Part shown: piece after piece, positions 9,117 to 17,973 of the stretch
How the letters are laid out: each line of letters begins with the position of its first letter
Position numbering within the stretch: position 1 is the first letter of the stretch
Assembly (NCBI RefSeq): GCF_044763875.1
Contig: NZ_JBIWGZ010000006.1
Location: 124,001 to 188,000 of the forward strand
Direction: 5' to 3'
Source of the DNA: Rummeliibacillus sp044763875
GTDB taxonomy: Bacteria > Bacillota > Bacilli > Bacillales_A > Planococcaceae
DNA: 64,000 nt
Made by a program: the position numbers and the translations under genes
The notes under the pieces: generated by a model
Databases searched by the model: none
Seen by the model: only the letters and a program-made list of their open reading frames with translations
Told to the model about the DNA's origin: nothing

Positions 9117-9144
9117 ATTATAAATTTTGTCCATTGATTATCAA
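9117..9144 (-). promoter_or_regulatory. Sigma-A promoter of the csbB operon
   Basis: TTGATA-N16-TATAAT on the minus strand, about 26 nt before the csbB GTG. It matches consensus well and is the only strong promoter I see before the five-gene run. Confidence 0.65.
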
Positions 9145-9542
9145 AACCATACGAATACATAACTCACCAACTGCTTTAGAAAGGAAATGAATTCTCTGAA
9201 CATAAGCATTTTGTTTGGACAATAAAAATTGACCAAAGTTGCCATCCTTTAATTTGTTCAACCATTTCCTTTATCTGCAATAAACATTATTCTGATTTGA
9301 CTATTCATCTGAACCATCTATTTGTTCATTCCCTTTGTGTACTTATCATTATAAAAAGCAAATCTTAACTGTTTAATGAAAAAAGATAAACAAATTATTA
9401 ACAAATTGATAAATTCTTATAAATATCGATGCAACAATGCGTTTATATTTAATTTTTTATTTTCCATGTATTGAAGCCAACTCGAAGTCCATACTATCTC
9501 TGCGTGAACACAAGCGCCTAATTAAAAGGAGGAGGTTATATT
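9145..9542. other. AT-rich divergent intergenic region, csbB / coat gene
   Basis: About 400 nt with no credible coding frame. The right end holds AAAGGAGGAGG at 9526-9536 for the coat gene. A possible mother-cell -10 element, CATACTAT, occurs near 9491, but I could not pair it with a convincing -35. No repeat or RNA element was recognised. Confidence 0.4.
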
Positions 9543-10184
9543 TTGTCTCAACAACAATCACAAAATCAGATGAATAATGATCCAACATATCATGTAGATT
9601 CAGCAAAATTCAATCATGGTGGACATGAAGTAATGGATATGCATGAAACTCTTTCCACAATTGTTGGTGGATTAAACCAATGCGTATTATTACGTGACCA
9701 CATCCAAGATACTGAATTACGAGATATATTAGACCGCCAGTACAAATTTAGCTTAGACGAATACAATACATTGGTGGAATCATTTAAAACAGGTCGTGAT
9801 CCTTCTCGCCCAACTGGTCATTATGAAATGACGGAAAATAACAAATTCACTTATGGTGTACAACCTGGACAACCAAAAAAACCAATTACTCAAGCTAGTG
9901 AATTAAGTGATGAAATAATTTCCGGTTTCCTCCTTGGATGTCACAAAGAAACCGCTACTGTTAAACTTGCTACAGCATTGGAAACAACAAATCCAGTTGT
10001 TCGTCGCGTATTAGCAGACTCAATTCCAAACTGCATTGAAATGGCATACGAAGTGTCAATTTATCAAAACAGAAAAGGATATTACCAAGTCCCTCAACTA
10101 TCCCCTCAAGATATGGCTACAATGACAAATAGCTATGGTGCGGCAACTATAAATACATCACACCAACCATCCCAATTAAGTTAA
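9543..10184 (+). CDS. CotF-like spore coat protein
   Basis: A 213-aa protein resembling the CotF/YraG/YhcQ coat family: a four-helix, ferritin-like core with METLSTIVGGLNQCVLLRDHI (split here as MHETLSTIVGG and CVLLRDHI) and a second half with LSDEIISGFLLGCHKETA. N- and C-terminal tails are Gln/Asn/Ser-rich. It marks the organism as a spore former. The TTG at 9543 is the start because AAAGGAGGAGG sits 7 nt upstream; the first ATG, 10 codons on, lacks a binding site. It is monocistronic, closed by a strong terminator. Mother-cell sigma control is inferred from the family only. Confidence 0.85.
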   Translation: MSQQQSQNQMNNDPTYHVDSAKFNHGGHEVMDMHETLSTIVGGLNQCVLLRDHIQDTELRDILDRQYKFSLDEYNTLVESFKTGRDPSRPTGHYEMTENNKFTYGVQPGQPKKPITQASELSDEIISGFLLGCHKETATVKLATALETTNPVVRRVLADSIPNCIEMAYEVSIYQNRKGYYQVPQLSPQDMATMTNSYGAATINTSHQPSQLS

Positions 10185-10190
10185 AATAAA

Positions 10191-10237
10191 ACAAACAAAG
10201 CTCTCGACATGGTCTTGTCGAGAGCTTTGTTTGTTTT
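10191..10237. terminator. Bidirectional terminator, coat gene / MFS exporter
   Basis: A perfect 19-bp stem, from ACAAACAAAGCTCTCGACA to its complement, with a 6-nt loop. It sits between converging genes, has T-rich sequence on the plus-strand side, and would serve both. Confidence 0.85.
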
Positions 10238-10242
10238 CTATA

Positions 10243-11769
10243 TTATTTTTGAACTTGAGCTTCTTTATTTACTTGAACACGTTTTAGGAATAACGAAAGT
10301 ATTAAAGCTACCGCTGAAATACATGTAGCTATCATAAACGTATAGTTAATACCATCTAATAACGCAGTTTGAGTTATATGTGCTTTTAATTGAGCAAGTT
10401 GTTCTGCTGATGGTGAAGAAGGAGTTTGACCAGCTTGTGCAGCTGCATGCGCTGCTTGAACCGCTTTTGCTTTTGCATCAGCTGCTAATTCAGCTGCTCT
10501 TGTTTTAATATGATTATCCATCACTGTTACAAGAATCGCCGTACCAATTGCACCAGATACTTGTTGGGCCGTATTATTAATGGCTGTACCATGCGGGTTT
10601 TTATTCATCGGTAGTGAGTTTAAGCCATTTGTCATGATTGGCATCGTCACCATAGACATACCGAACATACGAACAGTGTAAACCGAAATAATATAAGCGT
10701 AACTAGAATCAACTTTTAATTTAGTTAAGAAATAAGTAGCAACCGTCATAATTGATAGACCGACAAATGCTAAAATACGAGGTCCAAATTTATCAAATAG
10801 TTTCCCAGTAATTGGCGACATGAAAGCCATCAAAACTGCACCAGGTAACATAATTAATCCTGCGTGGAACGGAGAAATACCTCTTACATTTTGGACATAT
10901 GCAGGTGTTAGAATCATACCCGAAAACATTGCTACTGATACAACGATTGAAATAACAGAACCTAATGCAAACATTGGATATTTATATATACTAATATCTA
11001 ATAATGGTTCATCCATTTTCAATTGTTTGATAATGAATATAACTAAAGAAATTGCACCTACAGTAATTGTGCCATATACCCATGGATCACTCCAACCTTT
11101 ATCTCCAGCTGAACTGAAGCCATATAAAAGTCCACCAAAAGCAAGTGTTGAAAGTAGTAATGATAAATAATCTAGTGAAACTTTACGAGTTTCCATGACA
11201 TTTTGTAATTTCCAAATACCAAATAACAGACTAAGTACGGCAAATGGAATAATCATTTCGAATAACATACGCCAATCATGGTGTTCAATAATATAACCAG
11301 ACAATGTAGGTCCAATCGCAGGTGCTGCAATCATTACTAGACCAAACATCCCCATAGCCGCACCACGTTTTTCAATTGGGAAGCTTGTAAGCATAACATT
11401 CATTAATAATGGAGAGATTGCAGCTGCACCTGCCGCTTGAACCATTCGTCCAGCCAATAAGGTACCAAAGTTTGGAGCAATCGCCGCGATAATTGTACCA
11501 ATTGTAAAGATAGACATCGCTGTGATAAATAGATTACGGTTTTTAAATCGAACAACAAAGAATGCAGATGCAGGAACTAACACACCACTTACAAGCATAT
11601 AGCCTGTTGTTACCCATTGTACTTGAGAATACGTAACATCAAAATCCTTCATAATTGTAGGTAAAGCAACGTTCATCAACGTATTATTTAAAAAAGCAAC
11701 AAAAGCACCTATAAACAAAATGGCAAGCATGCCATAAGGTGGCTTTTTCTGTATAGAGTCATTACTCAT
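10243..11769 (-). CDS. MFS drug exporter, DHA2 (EmrB/QacA) family
   Basis: Proton-driven multidrug antiporter of 508 aa with about 14 hydrophobic helices. Motif A/B regions are recognisable (GRMVQAAGAAAISPLLMNVM in TM4; PAIGPTLSGYI is the antiporter motif C in TM5). An Ala/Gln-rich hydrophilic loop (about 425-460) precedes the last helix. It is transcribed away from a TetR-family gene, the standard arrangement for a regulated efflux pump, and its promoter spacer holds a candidate repressor half-site. The substrate cannot be predicted. Confidence 0.9.
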   Translation of the reverse strand: MSNDSIQKKPPYGMLAILFIGAFVAFLNNTLMNVALPTIMKDFDVTYSQVQWVTTGYMLVSGVLVPASAFFVVRFKNRNLFITAMSIFTIGTIIAAIAPNFGTLLAGRMVQAAGAAAISPLLMNVMLTSFPIEKRGAAMGMFGLVMIAAPAIGPTLSGYIIEHHDWRMLFEMIIPFAVLSLLFGIWKLQNVMETRKVSLDYLSLLLSTLAFGGLLYGFSSAGDKGWSDPWVYGTITVGAISLVIFIIKQLKMDEPLLDISIYKYPMFALGSVISIVVSVAMFSGMILTPAYVQNVRGISPFHAGLIMLPGAVLMAFMSPITGKLFDKFGPRILAFVGLSIMTVATYFLTKLKVDSSYAYIISVYTVRMFGMSMVTMPIMTNGLNSLPMNKNPHGTAINNTAQQVSGAIGTAILVTVMDNHIKTRAAELAADAKAKAVQAAHAAAQAGQTPSSPSAEQLAQLKAHITQTALLDGINYTFMIATCISAVALILSLFLKRVQVNKEAQVQK

Positions 11770-11819
11770 AATTTCCCCTCATTCTTTCTATCAATATTCT
11801 TTTTTTGTGACTGATTTTT

Positions 11820-11848
11820 ATTTTATACTGTCGGTCTATTTTTTTCAA
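11820..11848 (-). promoter_or_regulatory. MFS exporter promoter with candidate TetR operator
   Basis: TTGAAA-N17-TAAAAT on the minus strand. The spacer contains GACCGACAGTAT, and GACTGA (11809-11814) lies about 16 bp from the opposite-strand TCGGTC, forming an inverted repeat around the -10. The divergent TetR product is the obvious candidate to bind it. Confidence 0.45.
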
Positions 11849-11881
11849 CACATAAATATTAACAGTATCAAAACGTTGATG

Positions 11882-11895
11882 TGTAAGCGTTTTTA
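11882..11895 (+). promoter_or_regulatory. cre-like site upstream of the TetR gene
   Basis: TGTAAGCGTTTTTA matches the CcpA consensus TGWAANCGNTNWCA at all but the next-to-last base. It is 41 nt before the regulator start, so it could overlap its promoter. Single-site matches can occur by chance. Confidence 0.4.
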
Positions 11896-11935
11896 CTTTA
11901 GAATGGTAGTATAAATATTATAAAAAGGTGAATTT

Positions 11936-12835
11936 ATGAATACGCGTAAAAGAAAAGTACTCGACGTTGCACGTAGTTTATTTATTGAAAAAGGCTTTAA
12001 CGAAACCTCTATAATGGATATCATCCATGAAGCAAAAATCTCAAAAGGAACTTTCTATAATTACTTCACTGCGAAAAACGAATGTTTAATAGCTATTTTG
12101 CAGGAAAGTCGTGAAGATGCAAGTAACCGTAGACATGAACTTATTTTCGGGCAAGATCCTAAAGATATTAATATCTTTGCGAAGCAAATCGCCGTGCTCA
12201 TGCATATTAATCGTGAACAAAACCTTTTGCAAATTTTTGAGTCTATTTACCATTCAAGAGATGTAGGCGTTAAAAAAGTGGTAATGAGGCATCATCTACA
12301 AGAACTTGATTGGCTCTCTACTCGATTAGTTGAAGTCTATGGTAAAGAAATCAGTGTAATGAGTTACGAATGTGCGGTTCAAGTATTCGCAATGATTCAA
12401 CACACCATTCGAACATTACTAGTTGCTGAAGATCGTTGTGTGGACCCTGAAGCTGTTGTCAAAATGGCGCTTAGAAATATTGATGCTATTATCCCGCGCA
12501 TGTTAGAAACGAAAGAGGTTCTAATAGGTGTAGAAACAATTCACTATATAAAAAATAGTGTTGAGCATATAGTGATTAATAAAAACATGATCATAAAACA
12601 ACTAAAAGGTTTTATCGAAGGATTATCAAAGAGTGATCCAAAATCTGGAGTTGAATATGCAAATTATATATTAGCTGAATTTCAACAAACAGAACCCAAA
12701 TTATTCATAATTGAAGCACTCCTTACACCTTTCCGTAAATCATTTACAAAAACAACGCATGCATCTGAAGCACGAGAAATCGCAAATTATATTTGGCGTC
12801 TTATCAAAGAAGAACAACCAATTGATGAAAATTAA
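11936..12835 (+). CDS. TetR/AcrR-family regulator of the divergent exporter
   Basis: A 299-aa regulator, longer than the usual ~190-220 aa. The N-terminal helix-turn-helix (residues 8-55) is canonical: FIEKGFNETSIMDI then ISKGTFYNYFTAKNECL. The long C-terminal ligand domain is not recognisable beyond being helical and may have an extra segment (about 210-299). The ATG is preceded by AAAAAGGTG. Its position back-to-back with a DHA2 exporter suggests it represses that gene and itself. Confidence 0.9.
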   Translation: MNTRKRKVLDVARSLFIEKGFNETSIMDIIHEAKISKGTFYNYFTAKNECLIAILQESREDASNRRHELIFGQDPKDINIFAKQIAVLMHINREQNLLQIFESIYHSRDVGVKKVVMRHHLQELDWLSTRLVEVYGKEISVMSYECAVQVFAMIQHTIRTLLVAEDRCVDPEAVVKMALRNIDAIIPRMLETKEVLIGVETIHYIKNSVEHIVINKNMIIKQLKGFIEGLSKSDPKSGVEYANYILAEFQQTEPKLFIIEALLTPFRKSFTKTTHASEAREIANYIWRLIKEEQPIDEN

Positions 12836-12836
12836 C

Positions 12837-12880
12837 AAAAAGCAGCTCACCCCCTAAAATAGAGGATGAACTGCTTTTTA
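12837..12880. terminator. Bidirectional terminator, TetR gene / gerC
   Basis: AAAAAGCAG...CTGCTTTTT forms a stem with internal pairs TCA/TGA and CC/GG, A-rich on one side and T-rich on the other, between converging genes. Confidence 0.75.
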
Positions 12881-12931
12881 ATGTCTTTTGACATTATTTA
12901 CTCTATCAAATAGAATTCATCATGTTATTCT

Positions 12932-14086
12932 TTACCTTCTAAGTGTTTCTTTAAAATTCTTTCTTCCTGAATTGACTAAAATATCTACTTTAATATTACG
13001 AATAGAATTCTCATTTAATTCAACTTTCCCGTTTTTTTGAAGTTTCTTCCACGCTTTTGGATCTTTGCGATATAGATATTCAGATAGATTGTAGACATCA
13101 GCATCAATACTTAATCCTTCTTTAAAAGTATCTCTAATCTCCTTTTTAACTTCCTTTTCCACTTCTTTTTTAACTGTTTTTTCTTTTATACTTCCTTGGA
13201 ATCCCCCCAACTCTACTTCCATTTTTATATTTACATCAAAGGAAACCGAATTATTTTTAACGATTGGCGTAACTTTTACAGCATCCACTTTTCCGTTACC
13301 GGTAATATAACGCTTTCCCTCAGAGTCAAGCATAATTGACAATTCTGCTCTTTTGGTTTTCTTATCCATCCACGGTAATCCTTTTGCTTTATCGCCTGAG
13401 ATGTTCCCTTTAAATCCCTTTGGAGTAACTACACTCACTCCATTTAGAGTAGTAATCATATTCTTTTCTTTTTCCGTTTCCCAATTATGAAGAAGTGACA
13501 CGGAGGGGATAGCCACTTCATAACTCGGCTCGTCTAGTTTGAGTATTAACTGTCGAACATTCAAAGGCTCAATCGTAGAATCTTGTCTAAATGAATTTAA
13601 AGGATCTGATAATTTAGATAATGATATTGCTTTATTAAGAATAGGTGTTACTAACATGACCTCTTTCAAAGGCTCATTCGTGCTATACACCCAAGTTAGA
13701 TATCTTGTATTTAGAAATCGGATAAAGGGATTAATAAATGAATCCATCTTTCCGGATTTAAGCAAATCTTCAGAAAAAACTATATATGCAAGATGCCCCC
13801 AATAAAGTTCTTCATCCATTGATTTGTACAAATTATAAAACGCTTCTTGTTCTGTTTTACCAGACGAATGTCCCACTTCAGCCTGAATATTATTAGGGTT
13901 AGGAGGTTGTTCAGATTTTGCTATGTTGGCAAAATCAATAATTTGAGTATATATTTCGATTTTTCCATCTTTATAACCAACACCTACTCCGTAAATATAG
14001 AGCATTCGCTCAGGTTCTTTTGTATCCCAACATCCTGAGATTAGCGTTATGAGCATTATAAGTACTATCAGTATTTTCTTATTCAT
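12932..14086 (-). CDS. Germinant receptor C subunit, Ger(x)C lipoprotein
   Basis: C subunit of a GerA-type nutrient receptor in the spore inner membrane. The 384-aa product begins with a lipoprotein signal peptide (MNKKILIVLIMLITLISGC, lipidated Cys19) and continues WDTKEPERM, the family's conserved start of the mature protein. The rest is the three-domain GerC fold. It is last in the gerB-gerA-gerC order and overlaps the end of gerA by 8 nt. Expression in the forespore is expected from the family. Which receptor (A, B, K or other) it belongs to cannot be assigned, so no symbol is given. Confidence 0.92.
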   Translation of the reverse strand: MNKKILIVLIMLITLISGCWDTKEPERMLYIYGVGVGYKDGKIEIYTQIIDFANIAKSEQPPNPNNIQAEVGHSSGKTEQEAFYNLYKSMDEELYWGHLAYIVFSEDLLKSGKMDSFINPFIRFLNTRYLTWVYSTNEPLKEVMLVTPILNKAISLSKLSDPLNSFRQDSTIEPLNVRQLILKLDEPSYEVAIPSVSLLHNWETEKEKNMITTLNGVSVVTPKGFKGNISGDKAKGLPWMDKKTKRAELSIMLDSEGKRYITGNGKVDAVKVTPIVKNNSVSFDVNIKMEVELGGFQGSIKEKTVKKEVEKEVKKEIRDTFKEGLSIDADVYNLSEYLYRKDPKAWKKLQKNGKVELNENSIRNIKVDILVNSGRKNFKETLRR

Positions 14087-16421
14087 TTTTTCCCTCTTGA
14101 GTCTTAGTTTGATCTTGAGTATTTGTCTGACCTTGATTATTTGTTTGATCTTGAGTATTTGTCTGAACTTGATTATTTGTTTGATCTTGAGTATTTGTCT
14201 GACCTTGATTATTTGTCTGACCTTGAGTAGTATTTGTCTGACCTTGATTATTTGTTTGATCTTGAGTATTTGTCTGAACTTGATTATTTGTCTGAACTTG
14301 ATTATTTGTTTGATCTTGAGTATTTGTCTGACCTTGATTATTTGTCTGACCTTGAGTAGTATTTGTCTGACCTTGATTATTTGTTTGATCTTGAGTATTT
14401 GTCTGACCTTGATTATTTGTTTGAGCTTGAGTATTTGTCTGACCTTGAGTATTTGTTTGATCTTGAGTATTTGTCTGACCTTGATTATTTGTTTGACTTT
14501 GAGTATTTGTTTGATCCTGAGTATTTGTTTGACTTTGAGTATTTGTTTGACCTTGAGTATTTGTTTGACCTTGAGTATTTGTTTGACCTTGAGTATTTGT
14601 TTGATCTTGAGTATTTGTTTGACCTTGAGTATTTGTTTGATCCTGAGTATTTGTCTGACCTTGAGTATTTGTTTGACCTTGAGTATTTGTCTGACCTTGA
14701 GTATTTGTTTGACCCTGAGTATTTGTTTGACCTTGAGTATTTGTTTGACCCTGAGTCCCTGTTTGACCTTGACTATTTATTTGACCCTGAGTCCCTGTTT
14801 GATCTTGAGTATTTGTTTGACCTTGAGTATTTGTTTGACCCTGAGTCCCTGTTTGATCTTGAGTATTTGTTTGACCTTGAGTATTTGTTTGACCCTGAGT
14901 CCCTGTTTGACCTTGAGTATTTGTTTGACCCTGAGTATTTGTTTGACCTTGAGTATTTGTTTGACCCTGAGTCCCTGTTTGATCTTGAGTATTTGTTTGA
15001 TCTTGAGTCCTTGTATTATCTAGAGTATTTAAAGATTCTGGACGCTTAGTATATTTCTTTGCGGGTAATCGAAATAAAGACTTAGTTATGGTTGACCAAC
15101 TTAGATCTGCTGTAATATTCATATAAGGAACTCCAAATATCCTTATATTTGATAAAAGAGCAATTGTAAAGAATAATGATAAAAAAAAGCCGAAGAACCC
15201 GAATAATGCAGATACTAAAATAAATAAAACACGTAATGCACTGACCGCTGTTACTAGTGATTGGTTAACGAGTGTAAATGTTGCAATAGTCGAAGTAGCT
15301 ATAATCACAACCATCGCAGGACTTGTAATACCTGCTCGAATAGCTGCATCTCCAATAATTAACCCACCTACAACACCAATCGTACCACCTAGGACAATTG
15401 GAAGACGTAAGCCCGCCTCACGAAAGAGCTCAAACATGGCCAGCATAACGAGCATTTCAAGTGCTGCAGGGAAAGGAAGTCCTGTACTTGCTTGAACAAC
15501 GGTTGCTAAAAGTTGGAATGGCAATTGATTTTGATGAAAAGTTGTTAAGCAAAGCCAAAATGCTGGTAGAAGTGCACCAACTAATAGCCCAACAATTCGC
15601 ATTACTCGTTGAACTGAACCAAAGACTACTGGATATTCATTATCCTCACTTGTCTTTAATAATAAAAATAGATTGACTGGGGTAACCATTGCATATGATG
15701 TTCCATCAACAAATATAATGAACCTTCCTCTAACAAGAGATTGAACAGCATAATCTGGTCTCCCCGAATATTCATGTCTTGGGAACATAAGGGCACCATT
15801 ATTTATACGTTCCATAAATAAATCAGCACTCCATACAGCATCTGTGTCAACTTTACTAATCTGCTCTTTTATTCCATTTAATATATCTTTATTTGCAATA
15901 TCATCAAAATATAGAATGGCAACTTTCGTTTTTGAACGTTTTCCCGCTTCTAATTTTTCGACGCACAAGGAATTGGTTGGCAAGCGTTTTCTTACTAAAG
16001 CAATATTTACAGCGATATCTTCTATAAAGTTATCCCTTGGTCCTTTTATGGTTACTTCTGTACGTGTCTCTTCAGGATTACGATTTGGTTTTTTGGCAAT
16101 ATTACTGGAAAAAAGGAGCTTTCCTTCTTCGAAATAAAGTAGAACAAAACCTGTATATACTAGTAATATCGCTTCTTGTTCATCCTTCACTTTTTTTAAA
16201 TCTGGGACATACAATTGCGATTCCACTTGTTTTTCTAGGGATTCATCCGTCAAATTACTACATAAGAACCCAACACGTGGGACAATGACTTCATTTAATA
16301 ACTGCAGATCAATCATTGATTCACATGTGATGAGATGTATTGTATGATTATCAAATTTATACTGTTGGAATTTAACATCTGCAGATTTCTGAAATAACTG
16401 CTGCAAGACATTCAAATTCAT
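14079..16421 (-). CDS. Germinant receptor A subunit with giant Q/T/N repeat tail
   Basis: GerA-family A subunit. Residues 1-~240 form the hydrophilic N-terminal domain (GPRDNFIEDIAVNIALVRKRL at about 125-145) and about 245-445 the membrane domain (GLPFPAALEMLVMLAMFELFREAG is family-typical). Normal members end near 480-500 aa. Here about 310 residues are added (470-780): some 50 hexapeptides of the form TNTQGQ, with D, G, S, A or V at position 5, ending TKTQEGKNE. The reading frame stays open through all repeats and overlaps gerC by 8 nt, so the tail is genuine coding sequence and not a frameshift product. B. anthracis/B. cereus relatives have Gln-rich N-terminal repeats; a C-terminal tail is different. 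The start overlaps the gerB stop by 4 nt. Confidence 0.93.
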   Translation of the reverse strand: MNLNVLQQLFQKSADVKFQQYKFDNHTIHLITCESMIDLQLLNEVIVPRVGFLCSNLTDESLEKQVESQLYVPDLKKVKDEQEAILLVYTGFVLLYFEEGKLLFSSNIAKKPNRNPEETRTEVTIKGPRDNFIEDIAVNIALVRKRLPTNSLCVEKLEAGKRSKTKVAILYFDDIANKDILNGIKEQISKVDTDAVWSADLFMERINNGALMFPRHEYSGRPDYAVQSLVRGRFIIFVDGTSYAMVTPVNLFLLLKTSEDNEYPVVFGSVQRVMRIVGLLVGALLPAFWLCLTTFHQNQLPFQLLATVVQASTGLPFPAALEMLVMLAMFELFREAGLRLPIVLGGTIGVVGGLIIGDAAIRAGITSPAMVVIIATSTIATFTLVNQSLVTAVSALRVLFILVSALFGFFGFFLSLFFTIALLSNIRIFGVPYMNITADLSWSTITKSLFRLPAKKYTKRPESLNTLDNTRTQDQTNTQDQTGTQGQTNTQGQTNTQGQTNTQGQTGTQGQTNTQGQTNTQDQTGTQGQTNTQGQTNTQDQTGTQGQINSQGQTGTQGQTNTQGQTNTQGQTNTQGQTNTQGQTNTQGQTNTQDQTNTQGQTNTQDQTNTQGQTNTQGQTNTQGQTNTQSQTNTQDQTNTQSQTNNQGQTNTQDQTNTQGQTNTQAQTNNQGQTNTQDQTNNQGQTNTTQGQTNNQGQTNTQDQTNNQVQTNNQVQTNTQDQTNNQGQTNTTQGQTNNQGQTNTQDQTNNQVQTNTQDQTNNQGQTNTQDQTKTQEGKNE
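14109..15014 (-). repeat. 18-bp tandem repeat array encoding the GerA tail
   Basis: About 50 tandem copies of an 18-bp unit (plus strand: GTATTTGTYTGAYCTTGA). Two units have an in-frame 3-bp insertion (GTAGTA), giving TNTTQGQ. Units at the gerA 3' end read mostly TNNQ or TNTQDQ, while the inner part is almost pure TNTQGQ/TGTQGQ. A 111-bp block (14163-14273) is repeated without mismatch at 14292-14402. Because the unit length is a multiple of three without stops on either strand, long spurious frames appear on the opposite strand. Confidence 0.97.
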
Positions 16422-17563
16422 TGAGTTTTCACTTGGTTCGATTGTTCTTCACCACCTTTCTTGTCATTTTTATCTTTATCTTTTTTGGATGACTTTCCCG
16501 ATGCTAATGCAACAATCGAAAGGAATAACGATAATATGATAAAGAAGAGAAAAGTACTTATTAAAAAATATTTTCCATTAATATCCAAAAAAACATTATC
16601 TTTCAAAAGAATTAACGATAAACAGATGAAAAAAAATGGCGGCGCAAGCTTAGTCCAAATTTGTTTTTTATCTTCAGACATATTCAATATGTCTGAACAA
16701 ATATATAAGATAAGACTTACTCTTAGGAATGTCCCAGTTAGCCACTGATAAATAGAGAAGAAATCTATATGTTCAATAAAACGCCCAATTGTTGCTAGAC
16801 CCCATTCTTCATAAGCTGGATACCTCTGCTTCGCTGCTTCCGATGGTCCAAACTCTGTAATAGCTCCAATGAGTGGACCTGTTGTTAAGCCCACTAATAT
16901 GAGGAGCATTATTGCAAAATGATACCATCGCATACGATTTTGTATTTGATGATGAATAAAAAGTAGCAGCAGTAACTCAACAAATCCAGATGCAGGGTAA
17001 ACAGCCCCCATTAAAACTGGTTCTAGCCCATGTTCAAAAAACGGTCGTAATAGCTCATAATCCTTCACTTTTATATTGACAAATGCCACAAAAAAACCAA
17101 AAATAACTACACCCGTTAATACAAATACGTTTACTATGACAATAGTTTGCAAACCCAATGTAGCAAGAAAAATAATAAGCGCTGCATAAATGACTAACAA
17201 AATAACAACTGGCGTCTTCTGTAAAAAGGTTGTAGAAACCCAAAGTAACGTTTCTCTCATCGTAAACGCTGCAAGTAAGAGTAAATAGAAAGCTGTAATA
17301 TATAAGACAATCGATGATCCAACTTTTCCTATTTTTTGTTTTAACCAATCTTTAATCGGCTCTTGGTTAGATTTATTATGGACATAAACTATAAGAAACA
17401 ACCATATAAAGGTTACAAATGCTCCAAGTAAAACAGATGCCCACCCATCTCTTCCAGCAGACTTTAATATTGATGGAATAACGGTTACATGATTTTTTAA
17501 ACCAATGAACGTCATCGTCAAGAATACAACATGTAAAATACTAATGGTTCCCGCGTTCTTCAT
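16418..17563 (-). CDS. Germinant receptor B subunit, spore permease family
   Basis: B subunit of the receptor, a 381-aa membrane protein of the APC-like endospore germination permease family with about ten helices. The start ISILHVVFLTMTFIGLKNHV and the internal GAVYPASGFVELLLLLFI are typical. In GerAB this subunit binds the amino-acid germinant (family knowledge). The C-terminus is a charged Lys/Asp tail (about 355-381). It is first in the operon, with the ATG preceded by GGAAGG, and overlaps gerA by 4 nt. B-A-C order differs from the A-B-C order of B. subtilis gerA. Confidence 0.92.
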   Translation of the reverse strand: MKNAGTISILHVVFLTMTFIGLKNHVTVIPSILKSAGRDGWASVLLGAFVTFIWLFLIVYVHNKSNQEPIKDWLKQKIGKVGSSIVLYITAFYLLLLAAFTMRETLLWVSTTFLQKTPVVILLVIYAALIIFLATLGLQTIVIVNVFVLTGVVIFGFFVAFVNIKVKDYELLRPFFEHGLEPVLMGAVYPASGFVELLLLLFIHHQIQNRMRWYHFAIMLLILVGLTTGPLIGAITEFGPSEAAKQRYPAYEEWGLATIGRFIEHIDFFSIYQWLTGTFLRVSLILYICSDILNMSEDKKQIWTKLAPPFFFICLSLILLKDNVFLDINGKYFLISTFLFFIILSLFLSIVALASGKSSKKDKDKNDKKGGEEQSNQVKTQ

Positions 17564-17635
17564 TTATTTACCTTCCATCATTTATTGATAAACGATAGTT
17601 TTGACAACAATTCATAATTTTATAAGTTATACATG

Positions 17636-17663
17636 GAGAATGGTTTTAAAAGATAGCTATTCA
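17636..17663 (-). promoter_or_regulatory. Possible sigma-G promoter of the ger operon
   Basis: TGAATA, a full match to the sigma-G -35, is followed after 16 bp by CATTCTC, a weak match to CATAMTA. The position, 73 nt before gerB, is right, but the -10 is poor. Confidence 0.3.
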
Positions 17664-17691
17664 TAACTCAGCTTATCTATATATTTGAGAA

Positions 17692-17728
17692 TAAAAAAAT
17701 CCTCTAATCAAAAAAATGATTAGAGGAT
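17692..17728 (-). terminator. Terminator after tRNA-Arg
   Basis: A 12-bp stem (ATCCTCTAATCA and its complement) with a 6-nt loop, followed by seven T on the minus strand. About 100 nt past the tRNA. A second hairpin (ACAAGCCCTTAT / ATAAGGGTTTGT, 17785-17811) lies between them, without a clear T run on the minus strand. Confidence 0.75.
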
Positions 17729-17825
17729 GATTTTCCAAGGGAAAAATTGGGTATAACTAATACTAGTTCTACTCCCTTATATACACAAGCCCTTATATCA
17801 TAAGGGTTTGTGCTTTGTTTTAGTA

Positions 17826-17897
17826 CGCCCACGGAGGGAATCGAACCCCCAGCCTAAGAACCGGAATCTTATGTTTTATCCGTTAAACTACGTGGGC
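17826..17897 (-). tRNA. tRNA-Arg, anticodon CCG
   Basis: A complete cloverleaf can be folded by eye: acceptor stem GCCCACG/CGTGGGC, anticodon stem TAAGA/TCTTA with loop TTCCGGT (anticodon CCG), T arm with loop TTCGATT, and discriminator G. CCA is not encoded. It stands alone between gerB and clpP. Confidence 0.95.
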
Positions 17898-17973
17898 AAA
17901 AAAGTATTTGCGACTTATCTATTATACAAATTAAATAGGAACAATTCAATAAGGTAAAAAAATAATCGTAATA

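Noticed and set aside
14109..15014. CRISPR-like array
   Set aside because: Short regular repeats are present, but there are no unique spacers; the unit is an 18-bp coding tandem repeat.
14049..15049. Long plus-strand open frames (324 and 228 codons) opposite the GerA tail
   Set aside because: They are by-products of an 18-bp stop-free repeat read in other frames; the predicted Leu/Ile/Ser or Asp/Leu/Tyr repeats have no family and no ribosome binding site, whereas the minus frame continues a known GerA protein.
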